In this document: positions 12,082-24,157 of the stretch, piece after piece
Layout: each line of letters begins with the position of its first letter
Position numbering within the stretch: position 1 is the first letter of the stretch
Assembly: GCA_013398615.1 (NCBI GenBank)
Contig: VZSR01002420.1
Span: 2,597,624 to 2,661,623, forward strand
DNA length: 64,000 nt
Direction of reading: 5' to 3'
From: Brachypodius melanocephalos
Lineage: Eukaryota; Chordata; Aves; Passeriformes; Pycnonotidae
Notes under the pieces: generated by a model
What the model saw: the letters and a program-made list of their open reading frames with translations, nothing else
Databases searched by the model: none
Told to the model about the DNA's origin: nothing
Position numbers and translations under genes: made by a program

Positions 12082-14826
12082 AATGGCTATTACAAATCAG
12101 TTCCTTGAGGATCTGTTTCTAACATATGTGGCCAAGCGCACAGATTTGGAGGTCTAGTTAGATTTTCAGTTAAATAGATATGGTACCAAAGATATTTATT
12201 TCTGACCTTGCCTGTAGCTAGAGAAACAACATTTTACACAGACTCAGCTTAAGCAGTCAGTGGTTGCACCATCTGAGCAGCAGACCTGGCTAAACACAGA
12301 AACGACAGAAGGATTTTTTGTTATAAGTGAGGAGGCTTAATGCAGATGAAGTGGCCATATGGAGTGAAAAAATCATATCCATTAAGAAGACGGAAAGATA
12401 CTATTAGAACAAGGATTCCCAAAGTTTGTTTATGGAAAGCTGGCACAACAAGCAGGGCATCAAGCAGCAGGACCCGAAATAATTAACCTGTAACAGAAAC
12501 CCCAAAACTTTTGGTGCCCCCTTTTCTACCACTCTTGAAAGCAGGAGAATGAGCCACAGTTTCATGCTGCCTTTCAGAGAAGAGAGGGGCGAAGTTAGTG
12601 ACTGACACACTCAGCTCTCTAGGTTCTTGGGGTCCTAAAACACTCAGGAAACACTTTGAATGTGTGTTGCTGACTTTGCAGCTGGAACAGCCTCAAACAA
12701 CACCTGAATTCATGGAGGATGGCTGTGGCCTTGTCTCTTACCTGAAGGTGTCTCAGACTGCCCTTCAGGAGCTCTGCAGCAGAAGAATTGTACGGCAAAA
12801 GGCATCAAGACGAACCTTGGTGTGAGGACATAATGTCCAGAAGTCGAAAAGTGGCTGAAACTCTAGTTGGGTAACATAAAACCAATGATCCCTCAAAAAA
12901 TTCTCTTGTATATAAAATTACGTGCATGAGCACTTCAAGACTTAATTCCCAGTGTAGGGAAGTGATTGGGGAGACTCCTCCACCTATAGCAGGAGGTGTT
13001 GTATAACACTCCTACAGCAGGTATGCTCTTAGGCAGAAGATATTCCTAGCCTGATAAGGGGCTTTTTTCATGGATCACAGCAGATACAGCATTGCAGGTA
13101 GTTAAAATGCTCTGATCGGTGGCTGTCAAAAGCGGTGTTTTGGACCAAAAGAGAAACAAGCTTGAATGGCACCTGAAAATTATTTATATGCACTCCAATA
13201 ACTGTGTGGACAAACACAGTGGTAAATTCACAGCGTGGATAACAGTCCTCAGAGCCAGAAACTCAGAAACAAATGAACCTTTTGGCATAAACTCGCAATA
13301 TGAAATCACTTTAAATAAAAATCACAAAAAACATTAAGCCTTCTGGTAACTTATTTTGTTTTTTGCTGTGGTACTGTCTCTGCAGCCTAAAGGTGATTAG
13401 CAGAAAATACTGCTAAATCTCTACCTGGTACAGAGTAAACCCTTAAAAATCCTCTTAATTATCTGTCTATGCCAGAAAATACAGTCAAGTTTTTTCTATA
13501 TTTTTAATCAGTGTTTTTACTGTTTGACTCTCCTCATGTTTATTTTTTGTGATTTAAATACAAAGATTTTGTTGAAATAACACTCTTTGATACAAATAAT
13601 TTAGAGTGAAGGATGTGTGCCAGCAGAGCTAAGTTAATTATTTTGTCTGAGCGCTTGGCAGATGAAAATGATGATAGACCTGGGACATGTCTACACTGGG
13701 CAGGAAGGTGTGGTGCAGAAATCCCCAGACGAGGGCTGAACCATCTCGCTCCAGACTTTGAACCAAAACAGCCACGCTTGCATGGAGCTACTGACAGCAA
13801 GCCTCAATCAGCTTGGGACCAGCCCCGGGAAAATGCTGCTGGATCACCAGCTTCCAAGCTGGCCACCATGCAGTGCTGTGCTGCTTGGATGGTGCTGGGA
13901 TTCAAGGATTCAAGTCAACCTGAGCCTAACCTGCAGCACAGACCGAAAGAAACTGATGAAGACAAACAGTGAGAAGAAGGTGCTCTTGCCCTAGCGGCAG
14001 CTGACTCTGGTTGGACATCAAAAATTGGCTGGCTTGTGTGCTTCCTTCCATAATTTTTTCGCCTCATGTTTCGCATTTTCAGCCTATGTGACAAAGGAGA
14101 ACAAGGCATGGCTGAGTCACTTTAATGGCTGCTACACATCCTTGGTACTCCACAGTAAGAGGCACAGGAAAGCTGGTTGGACTTCATTCCTCTAATCAAA
14201 TGTCAGAAATGTTGTTAAATGAAAGGTTAGTTAATCATTTCAGATTCCATTTATCTTATCACATGCATTTACATAAAGGTAATTATTTATATGGTACACT
14301 AATTTGTTTGTATTCCTTACGGAAAAAATCCTGGTTTATAGGAGGGAAACCAGCAGTCACCTAAAAGATGCAAAAATACTCCAGTGCCACCTTGTGCTAC
14401 AGCCACGACCAGGACGAGAACCAAGTGGTTCCTGTCTTCTTGGAGGGATTGGGTTGGCAAGAGACTGGAGAGGGGAAAAAGAAAGAGGATGATGGAGAGG
14501 CAGAGTGCATTCACAATCATCTTCCAGATGTATTCCCTAAAAAGAGGAGCTCAGTCTCTTTGCAAGTTCTTTGCTGCAGAGACTGCAACTGAGCCGTTTT
14601 TCCCGTTTTTGATGGGAGGCATAATTCTCCTAAATTACAAACTGACCCGTCCAACTGGAGAAGAAACAATGGAGCTTTTTCCAGGCTATTAGTAGGTAAT
14701 TAAAAACTAATTTAAAAAACCCAATGACCCAAAAAAGACCACACGTGAACTTCCTCCAGCGCATGCTGCAGAAGCCTCCTGGTCTCCACTGGGCCAGGGT
14801 GCCATGGCAGAGCAAACCTGCTGAGG

Positions 14827-14858
14827 GTGTGATTGCTCACATGTGAGAGCAATCTCAC
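14827..14858. repeat. Short imperfect palindrome / hairpin
   Basis: The left arm GTGTGATTGCT and the right arm AGCAATCTCAC pair at 10 of 11 positions around a self-complementary CACATGTG centre. Partial pairing continues a few bases outward. Confidence 0.8.
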
Positions 14859-17129
14859 TCCCTGGAATCACATCATGCTCCCATGGGTGTGGTGAGGAGA
14901 CTTTTACAGCTTGACAAATATTTGGACTACTGTTATAAGTAGTTATTTATACAATTCTACAGCATTACACTGTTATATAACACAGTCTGCCAGGCACCAC
15001 TAGTGATTTGGTCACCAGTGTTTTGGGTACGATGCAAAATGGAATCATGGACTCTGGCCACGCCTTTGAAGGGATGTAGGACCTGCTGAACCTCTGCTGA
15101 GGAGCCATGGGTAGGTGCAACCAGTATGTCTAGGAAGCATCAAGGAATATGATTAATCTTATCAATTTAGGCATCTGAGGCTGCTTAGTCATCCATCTGT
15201 TTGGCAGGAATTTATCTTCGTGATTTCTCTCGCTTCCATAGTCACCATGGGCCCAAGGCTAGATGTCTAAATAAATATCAAATTACATCTGAAGCAGAGC
15301 AGCACCCCAACATTCGAACACGCAGAGAAACCTCAGTGCCTTTCTCCCACTTGTGTCAAACAGCCAAGGCTGCTTAATCACTGCTCCACCAGCCAAGCCC
15401 TAAGGCAATCCACCTCCTGCTTCTGAGCCTCCAGATTCCTCGTTTGCAATCCATTCATAATTACCTGTGCAAGGCCTGAGCTGATCCCAGCTGGGCAACT
15501 CTGGGATGGGGCCCTGGAGGTGTCCCTCTGGGATGTGAGCAGCTGCAGTGGAGGCTGGCTGTACCATTGTCTTTCCCTTTCTTCTTGTCCAGACCGTGTG
15601 AATCCTGTGTTCCGGGGAAGAGCTGAGGTTTGCTGGTGTCTACCTGCAGTGTAGGAAATGGTGAACAGGGTCCCTTGAGCCCATTTATGCCAGGGCTGAG
15701 ACACCTGAGCAGATCCTCAGGTGTTTGGGTTTCAGCTGTAGCTTCATGGGATGCAGTGGATACGTAGGAGGCAGGACAGAAGCCAGCTCACACAGCAGAA
15801 TGGAAAACCAATTGCTTTTGCTTCTGATTACCTCTTTTCAACAGAGGAGCAAATCCCAACGTGCCTCTGCCACCCAAACTCCTTAGACCAGTCCTGCCAC
15901 ACTGCGGGAAAGCTGGTTCAGATCCTAGGGATGCCTCCTCCTTCCAAATATCTCCACTGGGCACGTGACAGCCTGGAGGAAACTCTACCAGCCTGGAGGA
16001 GCAGTCACAAGGAGTGGGTGTGAAACTGGCCCTGGAGGAATTGTCAGTTCTGAAGAGTTTCTGGCTCTTGTGAAGAGATGAAAAACAGCTGGGCGGGAAG
16101 GACGGGTCCGAAGTCCTCGTGGTTGTGGCAGTGCAGAGCAGGAAAGGCAGGGCCATTCCTTCCTGCAGGCCCTCACCATGGGAAGTTCTCAGTGTGGCTG
16201 GACATCGCTGCTGGGAGCAGGCTGACATTAGCAAGAGTTGGCCAAAGCCTGAGGGCAAGGACAGAACTCAGCCATGCCTGCCCAGTCACTAACTGGACTG
16301 GGGAAGCATGTAAATACAGAGATCTGTGATTCTGGGATCTCTCCTCCAGGATCTTTTCCTTGACGTGCAGGTGTTAGATGAGGTGTAAGCTTGTGTGACT
16401 GCACAACCAAGTAAAATTAAGAGCCTTTGTTGTGACAAATATCCGGGTGCACTCAGGTAGAAATGCAACTCAGCTGCTCGAGAGCATCCCAAACAGCCTC
16501 ACAACTTGGTCAAAAAATCCAGGAAGGATACTGGCCCTGTGCTGCAAGGATGGCTCAGAATACAGCTTATGTGGGGAATTTTAGCATCCACATATTCCTG
16601 CTTCCAGCCTCTCCTCCCTGGTGCAGAGCAAGGCTATCAGCTAACTGGTGACAGATGTGTACAATCTCAGCAGGCAGAGGTTGGACAAGGCTGTAATACA
16701 CTGCCCTTAATGAGGTACTTTGATCTTACTCCTCCCTTTTTTAATTTGTTTTGCAGCGCTTTCCCTCACTTTCATCCCCAGCAGACAGCCTCGAACTCCA
16801 GAGACCCTCCCTTCACAAATAAGCTTACAAGGAAGGAACCTGTGAAGTGAGGCTGCATTTCAGGGAACTTAAACTTGTGTAAGAAAATATCTTTGAAAAA
16901 TTAACTATAACAATTCATAGGATTGCTGGGAAGCCATTGAGGCATGAAAGTGCCTCAAATAGTACTAAAACAATCCAGCTAACTAGTGGCGTGTTTTTCC
17001 CATGATCTTTCTTGTTAACTGAAATATATAATCATAATTTTATGTAGCCAACACTTTCTAATTTCAGTGTAGATTCACCATGCACTAAAGACTGAATGCA
17101 GCCTGCTACCCTCCCTATTTATCACTGAA

Positions 17130-17167
17130 GATATTGATATTCAATACTGATATTGATATTCAATATC
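17130..17167 (+). repeat. 19-bp tandem duplication
   Basis: GATATTGATATTCAATACT at 17130-17148 is followed directly by a copy at 17149-17167 that differs only in the last two bases. The unit is rich in GATAT/ATATC and partly self-complementary. Confidence 0.9.
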
Positions 17168-17430
17168 ATGAAGAAGCTGGCTGTCCCTTAGCAATTTCCA
17201 TTAAAATGAATCTGTCATGGGAACCATAGAAAAATCTCTGATACTGGATATTTGTGTATCTTAATATCCCTTTTCTACACATACATCTACATGTACTTAT
17301 TTACACCTTTATGCTAAATAGATGATTTTAAGAGCAGGACTAAGACATCTTGGATATCAGCAAGTCTCCAATAGGAGCATTTGCACTCGCCATATTGCTG
17401 GAACAGATTCTATATCTTCAGAAATTGTTT

Positions 17431-17447
17431 AAAAAAAAAAAAAAAAA
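17431..17447 (+). repeat. Poly-A run (17 A)
   Basis: Seventeen consecutive A, then GAAACGG. No retrotransposed gene is recognisable upstream. Confidence 0.95.
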
Positions 17448-17617
17448 GAAACGGAAAATCTAAATAATTAATTAAATAAAAGCCAGATCTTGTGAAAAAG
17501 ACCTCATCAGCTACTTAACAGCTCTAGCAGATGCAAAGGCATTGGGCAGTTGCCTATAGCAATTTCATACACATAGAAGTTTGGGAAAATGGAAATGAGA
17601 CAAAAAAGCTAACTTAT

Positions 17618-17882
17618 CGACTTATCAAGATGGGGGGGCGACTGTGACTCCGACTATCACTTCTCTTCCCAGACATCTCAAAATCACGGGTCTGTAAAAG
17701 ATGCAGCTTCGTGCCCGTGTGCCTTCCTCCACATGCTGGAGCTGCATCCAGGTGTCTGCCCGCAGCCCCGCTGAACGCCCACCGAGCTGTCAGCGCCGGG
17801 GCACCGTGCGTGCCTCTGACACGGCTCGGGGTTTGCTTTTCAGACATACCTAACTGAGCAGCCACATGAGAGCCGTGGCCCG
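17618..17882. promoter_or_regulatory. CpG-rich cluster, possible promoter or exon
   Basis: About 18 CpG dinucleotides fall within 265 bases, 12 of them within 17710-17828, while the flanks are nearly CpG-free. Such retention in vertebrate DNA suggests germline hypomethylation, a coding constraint or a young GC-rich insertion. A minus-strand frame (17614-17865, 83 codons) crosses it, with no recognised domain. It is shorter than a classical CpG island. No TATA box or initiator can be assigned. Confidence 0.35.
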
Positions 17883-18466
17883 TGAGTCACTGTCAGACAT
17901 CAGATATCACATGTGGGAGAATCGCAAAGTATGACAGATACTGTTACCATTATGTAAACTTCCTGTCATCGTCGCTCTCGGATGTTCATATTCATGAGTT
18001 ACCCTCTGCATGCCTCGAGCTGGAGCTTTGCTTTCTATGTGGGCACAGGCAGACCCAGTTGTTGCTGACTGTGGGATGGAGCCTGTTTTCTTCTCTTGTT
18101 TAGGCTCTCAGTTCAGTTTCTCACCGAGCCAGCAACATGCCACACACTTTGCTGTGTGTACGTTCAGTTTCTGGTGCTAGGATTGTCAAAAGTCTCAATC
18201 ATTAATCTGCACCTGCTAATAGGGAGACTACATATGCAGATCACATATTCAAACTTAAAATCAATTTGACAAGTAAATAGTTGAAGGGAGGGGCTGTCCT
18301 AAGTTTCCTATCTTTCTGACTTTATCATGTTGTGTAATTACCTCCCACCCCCAACCTGCGTGAACAGATCTTTAATGCCCCTTGGCACTATTATTTTCTC
18401 ACATTAATAAGGAGAGCATCTGTGTGTCTTGACTCAGAAGATAATCTGTAACACATACAGCCTCGT

Positions 18467-18500
18467 AAACAACAAAACAACGACAACAACAACAACAAAA
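18467..18500 (+). repeat. (CAA)n microsatellite
   Basis: An A/C-only tract interrupted by one G, with (CAA)n clearest at 18483-18497. Confidence 0.9.
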
Positions 18501-19320
18501 GTGAGAAACGTGTGTTTATCTGAAAGGCTGTGTTTTATAAGAAGAATATACTCAGAATATGAAATTATATATTGAGGCAGCTGATGGTTGAACTGTGTCA
18601 TGTGCTGAAGGCACCCAGGATGGGAAAAAAGACATCCTGATTGTCCTGGATGCCCATCCACCCTTAGCTGGTATATACCCAGCCTCTGGGCAGCCATGTG
18701 TTTCACACCAACTTCAACATTCAGAGGAGGTAACTTGGAGCGAGTTTTATAACCTTGTAGCTGATGGTTTTGCTGTGTTTTAAAAGGTTTTTGTGTTCCT
18801 CAAAATTAAAGCAAAAGGTGTTACCCGATGCCTCGAAATGGCACAGAGAATGGCAAAAGCACCTTTGTTCCCTCAGACTGTCTGAACAATGTGTTAATCC
18901 TTGCCTTGAGAGATCACCTCTAGAAAACAGAGGAGGGTTCCAGCCTTTCTGTCAGCGTGAGCCAGTTTTTCTACTGTTGCAGCCAAAAAGAGGTGCCAAG
19001 TGACGGCAAGGTAGGTGCAGCTCTGTAATGGATAGGTCTGAGCAAACCTTGGCTTTGTGCATCTCCCCAGAACCTGGGAGATGGAAAAAGGGCAGAGCTG
19101 TGTAAGTGAAGGCGCAGGAGAAATGCACATGGAAAGGAAGAATTATTTTTTATTTATTGAACATCTGCTAAAGAAAGGTGTCCTCTACCTGAGCCTATGG
19201 GGCAGAAGATGACAGTGTGGTCTCAGCTCTGTGTCAGCAGTTGTTTTGGTGCAAGCAAGGCAGAGTTGCCTTGGAAAGCCCACCAGAGGAAAGAAAGCTG
19301 AGCCCTGCAAGGCCCTGCAG

Positions 19321-19360
19321 GGGTGGAAGTGGGTTAGGTAGCTGGGTGGGTGGGTAGGTA
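19321..19360 (+). repeat. G/T-rich GGGT-type short repeat
   Basis: Imperfect GGGT/AGGT units (GGGTGGGTGGGTAGGT near the right end) form a small G-rich low-complexity patch. Confidence 0.75.
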
Positions 19361-20264
19361 TCACCTTTGCTGTTTTTCTGTGCCCAGGAACTCAACAGGC
19401 AGCTCCTCTCATGAAAAATGGAAACCTGTAGTCCTGAAGTGTTCTCTCAGTTTTATTCAGAAGTTCGTTTCCCTAGGGAGGTTGTTGGAGGAGAATGATC
19501 TTTTTTTTACATCTGAATGTTTTGCAACAGAAAAAAAAATCTTTTTGAAATGTTTCAGTCCCATTTAAGTATAAGTGTTAAAGAGTCTGCTGTTAATTAT
19601 CCATCCAGGATGATGGCATCTGTTATTTCTTTTTAAATGCTCCATTTACTTTAACTTTATAATGAAGTGCAGTAAATCTGTTTGCAGTGGTTGTTAACTC
19701 TTTGAATTGGTTTCATTTTTTTAATATAGAGAGTGGTTTTAGACTTTTGCCACACATTGTCCTCCTGAGGGGCTGAAGAGAAAGCTCACATATACTTTTG
19801 AGGGAGGTTTAATTCTGATCTGTTATGAGACCTCTCCTGATACTTCATAGAAAAATAGTAACTTTAGAAATTTTGAAGGAAACAAACTATGTCATTTCTC
19901 TCAACATTTTTTTTTCTTGAATTGCCAACATTTCATGCAGATTTGCACTCCCAAATCTTTCTGCTGGAAGCTATTTACATCAGAAAGGAAGAATTGTGAA
20001 GCTGGGGGCTGAAAAACAGAATTTACACTTTTTTTCCACAGCATTTCACATATATTTAATGTTCCTTTTTTTCTTTTTTTCCTCAGGTCTTTGTAACACA
20101 CTGTGTTCCAGATCTCAAGCTGGATAGATTAAGTGGCATGTACTCTATTTGACATGTCAAATTTCTGTTACTGCTGCCTGCAATACATGGGAGCAAATGT
20201 CACTTGTATTTTTTGAACATATGCAACAAATTTCAACCTAGAAGTCAGCTCATGAGTGTCTGGG

Positions 20265-20297
20265 TTTCTTTCCCCTCTCTCTTTCTTTCTTCCTCTC
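20265..20297 (+). repeat. 33-nt pyrimidine-only tract
   Basis: Only C and T from 20265 to 20297, made of TTTC and CTCT units. It is followed by ATA rather than AG, so it is not an obvious splice-acceptor tract. Confidence 0.9.
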
Positions 20298-20848
20298 ATA
20301 ATGCCAAAAGGCTTTAGAACCAATCTAAGAGTAGCTGACATCAGCTCTGTGGTTTCTCACCCAAAACAGCATAAGCGGGGACTCCAGTAAAAATGAGAAT
20401 TTTCTCTCTAGGATGATTCTCCTAGGACCTACGGCCCTGGGGAGGTAAGAATCCTGGAGGACTCAGTATTTTCCCCGTTTTGTTGGAGGCAGACAGACAA
20501 AAATAGAAAACATTGCCTTTTGTCCTAGGAGTGTGTGTTGGGTGTCAGCCCCGCGAGCCAGGCAAGGCTGGTGGGAGCAGCAGGACCCTCACCTACAGCC
20601 CCTCCTGCAAGTGCCCTGTTCCAGCTGATGTGGGGCTGGGAGGGGGGTTTATCTGCAATGATTCCCCTCCTGGAGACAATCCAAGGCTGTGCCAAAGCTT
20701 GTGCTGGTGCCAGTTTAGCATGGATGAGCTCTGAGTAAGTTCGTGCCTTGGACACTTCCCTTGACCTAGCTTTTCTTGTTCCCTTCTTGCAAGAGCTTAT
20801 GCTGTGTTTTCATTTTCATCCTTCATTTAAGGATCGCTCTAAAAAAAA

Positions 20849-20861
20849 TATATATATATAT
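20849..20861. repeat. (TA)n microsatellite
   Basis: Six TA units after an A-run. Confidence 0.9.
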
Positions 20862-21980
20862 CCTGGAGATGTGATTTCTACTGCAAAATCTTGCATTCCA
20901 TTTAAATCGCTACCGAAATTTATTTCCTTCTCAAAGCCTGCTGTTGTACGCAATCTACAATTAGTCAAGGAAATGGGTTATCCTTTCTAATTCCAAGCCA
21001 GTTTAAATATCTTTCTCATGTGTTTGGAAAAGGATATTACATAAAATATCAGCCTACTATAAAAGGCAATAGGGCAGCAATATTTGTGACCATGACGTCC
21101 TGAGAACATTGCTATGATGGTCTCTTAGAAGTTCAAAACATACAAAAGTGAAAAGTTATTCTACACAGAAAGAGAATAAACCCCAAATAATATTTAAGTG
21201 ATTCTTTTTCTTGTGAAAATATTTAAATTGACAGTAAAAAATTAGTTGAAATATGAAATCCAAGTGGCATCTATTGCAAAACATGGCATTTTTGTAGTGT
21301 AGTGTAAATTTGCTAAAAGAAAAAGAGAAAATCAGTCCACACCAAAGATAATTTTGTATAAGTCAAAACAATACTTACATGCAATTTCAAAATTTCTTTG
21401 CAGACTGCTTATTCACTGTGAAAAAGTCTTCTCTCTGGAAAGACTTAATAGACATAGGGATACTTGTGAATGTCTTCTCTCCTCCAAAAATAAACAGAAC
21501 TTATATTTATTTCTACTGGATGACCACTTCCTCTGAAATTTCCTCCAGGGCTGTGGAGCCCTATGAGATATTCTCCCAATTTTGCTGCTTAGCTGCCAGA
21601 TCTGCTGCAGGACAGAGACTTCATTTTTTCCCTTCATTACCAGCTTCCTCCTCCCCAAACTCCTGTTACCCAAAAAACTGCAAAGCTGTGGAGATCATTT
21701 ATTTAAATATTAGAGCTAATCCTACTCAAAGTGGAATTAACTGCTGTGAATGCCCCTGATTAGCAGCCTGGTGTCTGTGTGAGGACAGGAAAATCTCTGA
21801 TAATTAAAAAAAAAAAAAACCAACCCAATCCCACTTTATTTCCAAAACTCTGTCTCTTTTAGCTTAAAGTAATAGAATTTTTCTTTATCTTTTAACATTT
21901 TGAACTATCCTTTAAAGCTTTCCCTTTTTAATCCTCTAGCCCCCTTCCACCCCTCCCTAGACCAAAAAAGGAATTCCCCC

Positions 21981-22012
21981 TTAAAAAAAAAAAAATAAAA
22001 AAAGAAAATAAA
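21981..22012 (+). repeat. A-rich low-complexity tract
   Basis: A-runs are broken only by single T or G bases. A separate A14 run lies at 21806-21819. Confidence 0.85.
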
Positions 22013-22322
22013 GCACTTTCTTTAGCAGATATGAAAATCGTATTGCACATAATTTAAACCGCAGTTTTCACCTGAGGAACTCTTGCCTCCCCAGACCCCT
22101 TGTGAGCTGCCTGCCTGTGCTCCTGCTGCCCTTGGCTTTCTGCCCAAAGGAAAAGTGCACATTTAGTATCCTCTCAATATTTCATGTGTCTCCCATCTGG
22201 TGGGCCATGTTCTGGTGTCACAGGAGATGGACTTAATGATCTGAAGTTAGGTGGCCATTTCTCACTCCATGAGGGTATTATAAGGCAGTCTGACAATATA
22301 CTGGAGGATTATTCATTAATAC

Positions 22323-22327
22323 CTACC
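22323..22327 (+). repeat. Left target-site duplication CTACC
   Basis: CTACC sits directly before the TG that begins the LTR element and is repeated exactly after the element's terminal CA at 22540-22544. Confidence 0.7.
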
Positions 22328-22539
22328 TGTCCTGGGTTGTAGTATAGGATTAGCACAAAGTATTCTGTCACCATCTTCACAAATTATTGAATCCAATTGT
22401 TGGAGCAGTGTTTTTTCCCAGGCNNNNNNNNNNNNNNNNNNNNNNNNNNNNNNNNNNNNNNNNNNNNNNNNNNNNNNNNNNNNNNNNNNNNNNNNNNNNN
22501 NNNNNNNNNNNNNNNNNNNNNNNCTTTCAAACCACAACA
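22328..22539 (-). mobile_element. LTR element (endogenous retrovirus), gap inside
   Basis: The element begins TGTCCTGGGTTG and ends CAAACCACAACA, that is TG...CA termini, with imperfect inverted ends (TGTCCTGGGTTG against TGTTGTGGTTTG). It is flanked by an exact 5-bp duplication, CTACC. A 100-N gap occupies the middle, leaving 96 bases on the left and 16 on the right. It may be a solo LTR or a longer element whose interior is not assembled. A 5-bp duplication is usual for ERVL-type and some other retroviral integrations. Read on the minus strand, the TGTTGTGGTTT start resembles passerine ERV LTRs I recall, so the minus orientation is tentative. No coding sequence is visible. Confidence 0.7.
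22424..22523. other. Assembly gap of 100 N
   Basis: Exactly 100 N and fully contained in the LTR element. The true length is unknown. Confidence 0.99.
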
Positions 22540-22544
22540 CTACC
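22540..22544 (+). repeat. Right target-site duplication CTACC
   Basis: Exact copy of the five bases at 22323-22327, directly after the terminal CA of the LTR. Confidence 0.7.
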
Positions 22545-23301
22545 CTGCTCCTTTTTTTTTTCAGGATCCTGTGAGATCGCTCCACTGAACGCTGCAACCC
22601 ACGTTTGGATTATTTTCCTTAACAATCATTATTCTATATTTATCCATACTGAAGTGTATTTTTAGCCCATGTCTTTCATCAGTGAGAGGATCTGTGTCCC
22701 TTTAGACCCATTTCACTCTTCTCTGCCATTTGCCATATTTAGCTGACTGGCATCGCCATGTTGCTACTTATCCTTTTGGGGATTATTATGCTACTGCAAA
22801 GGTTTTGCTGATGAAACTGTGGCATAAATTTTCTTGACCGTTAATTAAAATCAAGAATTACATTTTACGGGCGGTTCAGGATGAAATAGGATTTCATCTT
22901 CCTACGAGGCACATCAAGGATATATGGATTTTAGAAATTAGAGACAGGCATGCATGCACTCCGCATAAAAAATATATTCCCAGGAACCAATTTCCTGGTG
23001 GCAAATTATTGGCTGAATATATCAGTACAGATGGCTGTCTAAAATGCAATAATGCTAGGCATGTGTCACCATGATGTGGGAACTCATTCAGAAATGGAAT
23101 ACTGCAGCATTGGAATAAATAGATATGTAGCTGAAATTACAGATTGTGGAATACAGGACGGGTGCAGGCTGCTGCTGCTGCTTGGTGCCGAGGCTCTAAG
23201 TTCCCTTCCTAGGAAGCAGAGATCTCCACAGGCACTTTGTCATGTGCTTGGTGCAATTTCAGCTCTTAATTGTCTATTACAGAATGGAGAAGAAGTTAAA
23301 T

Positions 23302-23333
23302 AAAAAAAAAAAAAAAAAAAAAAAAGAAAAAAA
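23302..23333 (+). repeat. Poly-A tract (24 A, G, 7 A)
   Basis: A long A-run after AAGTTAAAT. A retrotransposed tail is possible, but the 250 bases upstream (open frame 23052-23303) match no gene or LINE that I recognise, and no flanking target duplication was found. Confidence 0.9.
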
Positions 23334-24120
23334 GGTCAGAATTTGGCATAGCCACAGGCTGATGCTCGAGGTCCATCACCATCTCTACAAGCAATAAGGA
23401 ACCAAGCCAGATGGCATGGTCTGCCTGAAGTCAGGAGCTAGACAAACTCTTGTGGATATCTCAGATTTTGAAGAAATTTCTTTCAGTCATTAGACTGAGA
23501 CTTTTTGGTTTACAAGTGTAATCTTTGCAAAGGCTAGAGAGAAGTGAAAACACAAAGCCACTGAAGCTCTTTAAATGGAAGAGGAAAAGCAGTTCTTTCC
23601 TCAATCTCCATATGTTTACATTTTGAATAGAGGTCATAGTTTTATGTTGATAGAGAAAAAGATCCAGTTCTCACTTTATATTTTTGCCCCCTTAACGCAG
23701 CATTTTAGCCATCTACAAATGCAGAAATAACTCACAGTTCTGAAGGGACTGTTTGAACTCTTGAAAGGCCCTGCTTCCAGGGCCACATGACAAATTTTGA
23801 GTTTACAAGAAGCCCTCTTGGATTTTCAGTAAAGATGAATAATAGGGCACTCACAGCTTTTAGACCTGACTGCACTTCATGCTCCTCACTGACACCACAC
23901 AATTGTTCATGATTTGCTGTAAGAAATGTAATGATTTTTCTTTAATTCTTTTCTATTGAATTTTTGTACTCTTCCTGTTCTACAGTAGAATTAAAAAGGG
24001 GAAGAGAGATGAGACCTTGACAGTTGTGGCATTCTGGTACACACATAAAATTTCTTAACTTTTCACCCTTTCAAGAGATGTACAAATCTTCTTGTCTTTA
24101 CCATATGTCCTAAAAACACA

Positions 24121-24157
24121 TGCCATGTACATTGCCACAATGATGGTGTACATGGCA
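24121..24157. repeat. Perfect 11-bp inverted repeat, 15-nt loop
   Basis: TGCCATGTACA at 24121-24131 is the exact reverse complement of TGTACATGGCA at 24147-24157. Confidence 0.9.

Larger units (their letters stand above)
11505..17617. other. Noncoding sequence, no gene recognised
   Basis: No recognisable exon or repeat family, apart from the small repeats and hairpins listed separately. GC-richer patches at 13640-13950 and 15380-16330 produce overlapping open frames of up to about 156 codons on both strands; none shows a known domain, and their density on both strands points to composition rather than coding. Confidence 0.55.
17883..22322. other. Noncoding sequence, no gene recognised
   Basis: AT-rich unique DNA with the simple repeats listed separately. 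A good TATA-like string (TATAAAAGG) lies at 21058-21066, but nothing downstream looks like a first exon. Confidence 0.55.

Noticed and set aside
15378..16258. Overlapping minus frames of 108 and 156 codons as a gene
   Set aside because: Frames are open on both strands in a GC-richer patch, with no domain, splice pattern or conserved motif recognised.
21058..21066. TATAAAAGG as a core promoter
   Set aside because: No CpG enrichment, initiator or exon-like sequence follows. Such strings arise by chance in AT-rich DNA, as does TATATAAAG at 6081-6089.
23052..23333. Processed pseudogene ending in the poly-A at 23302
   Set aside because: The upstream frame resembles no known gene and no flanking target duplication was found; processed pseudogenes are also rare in birds.
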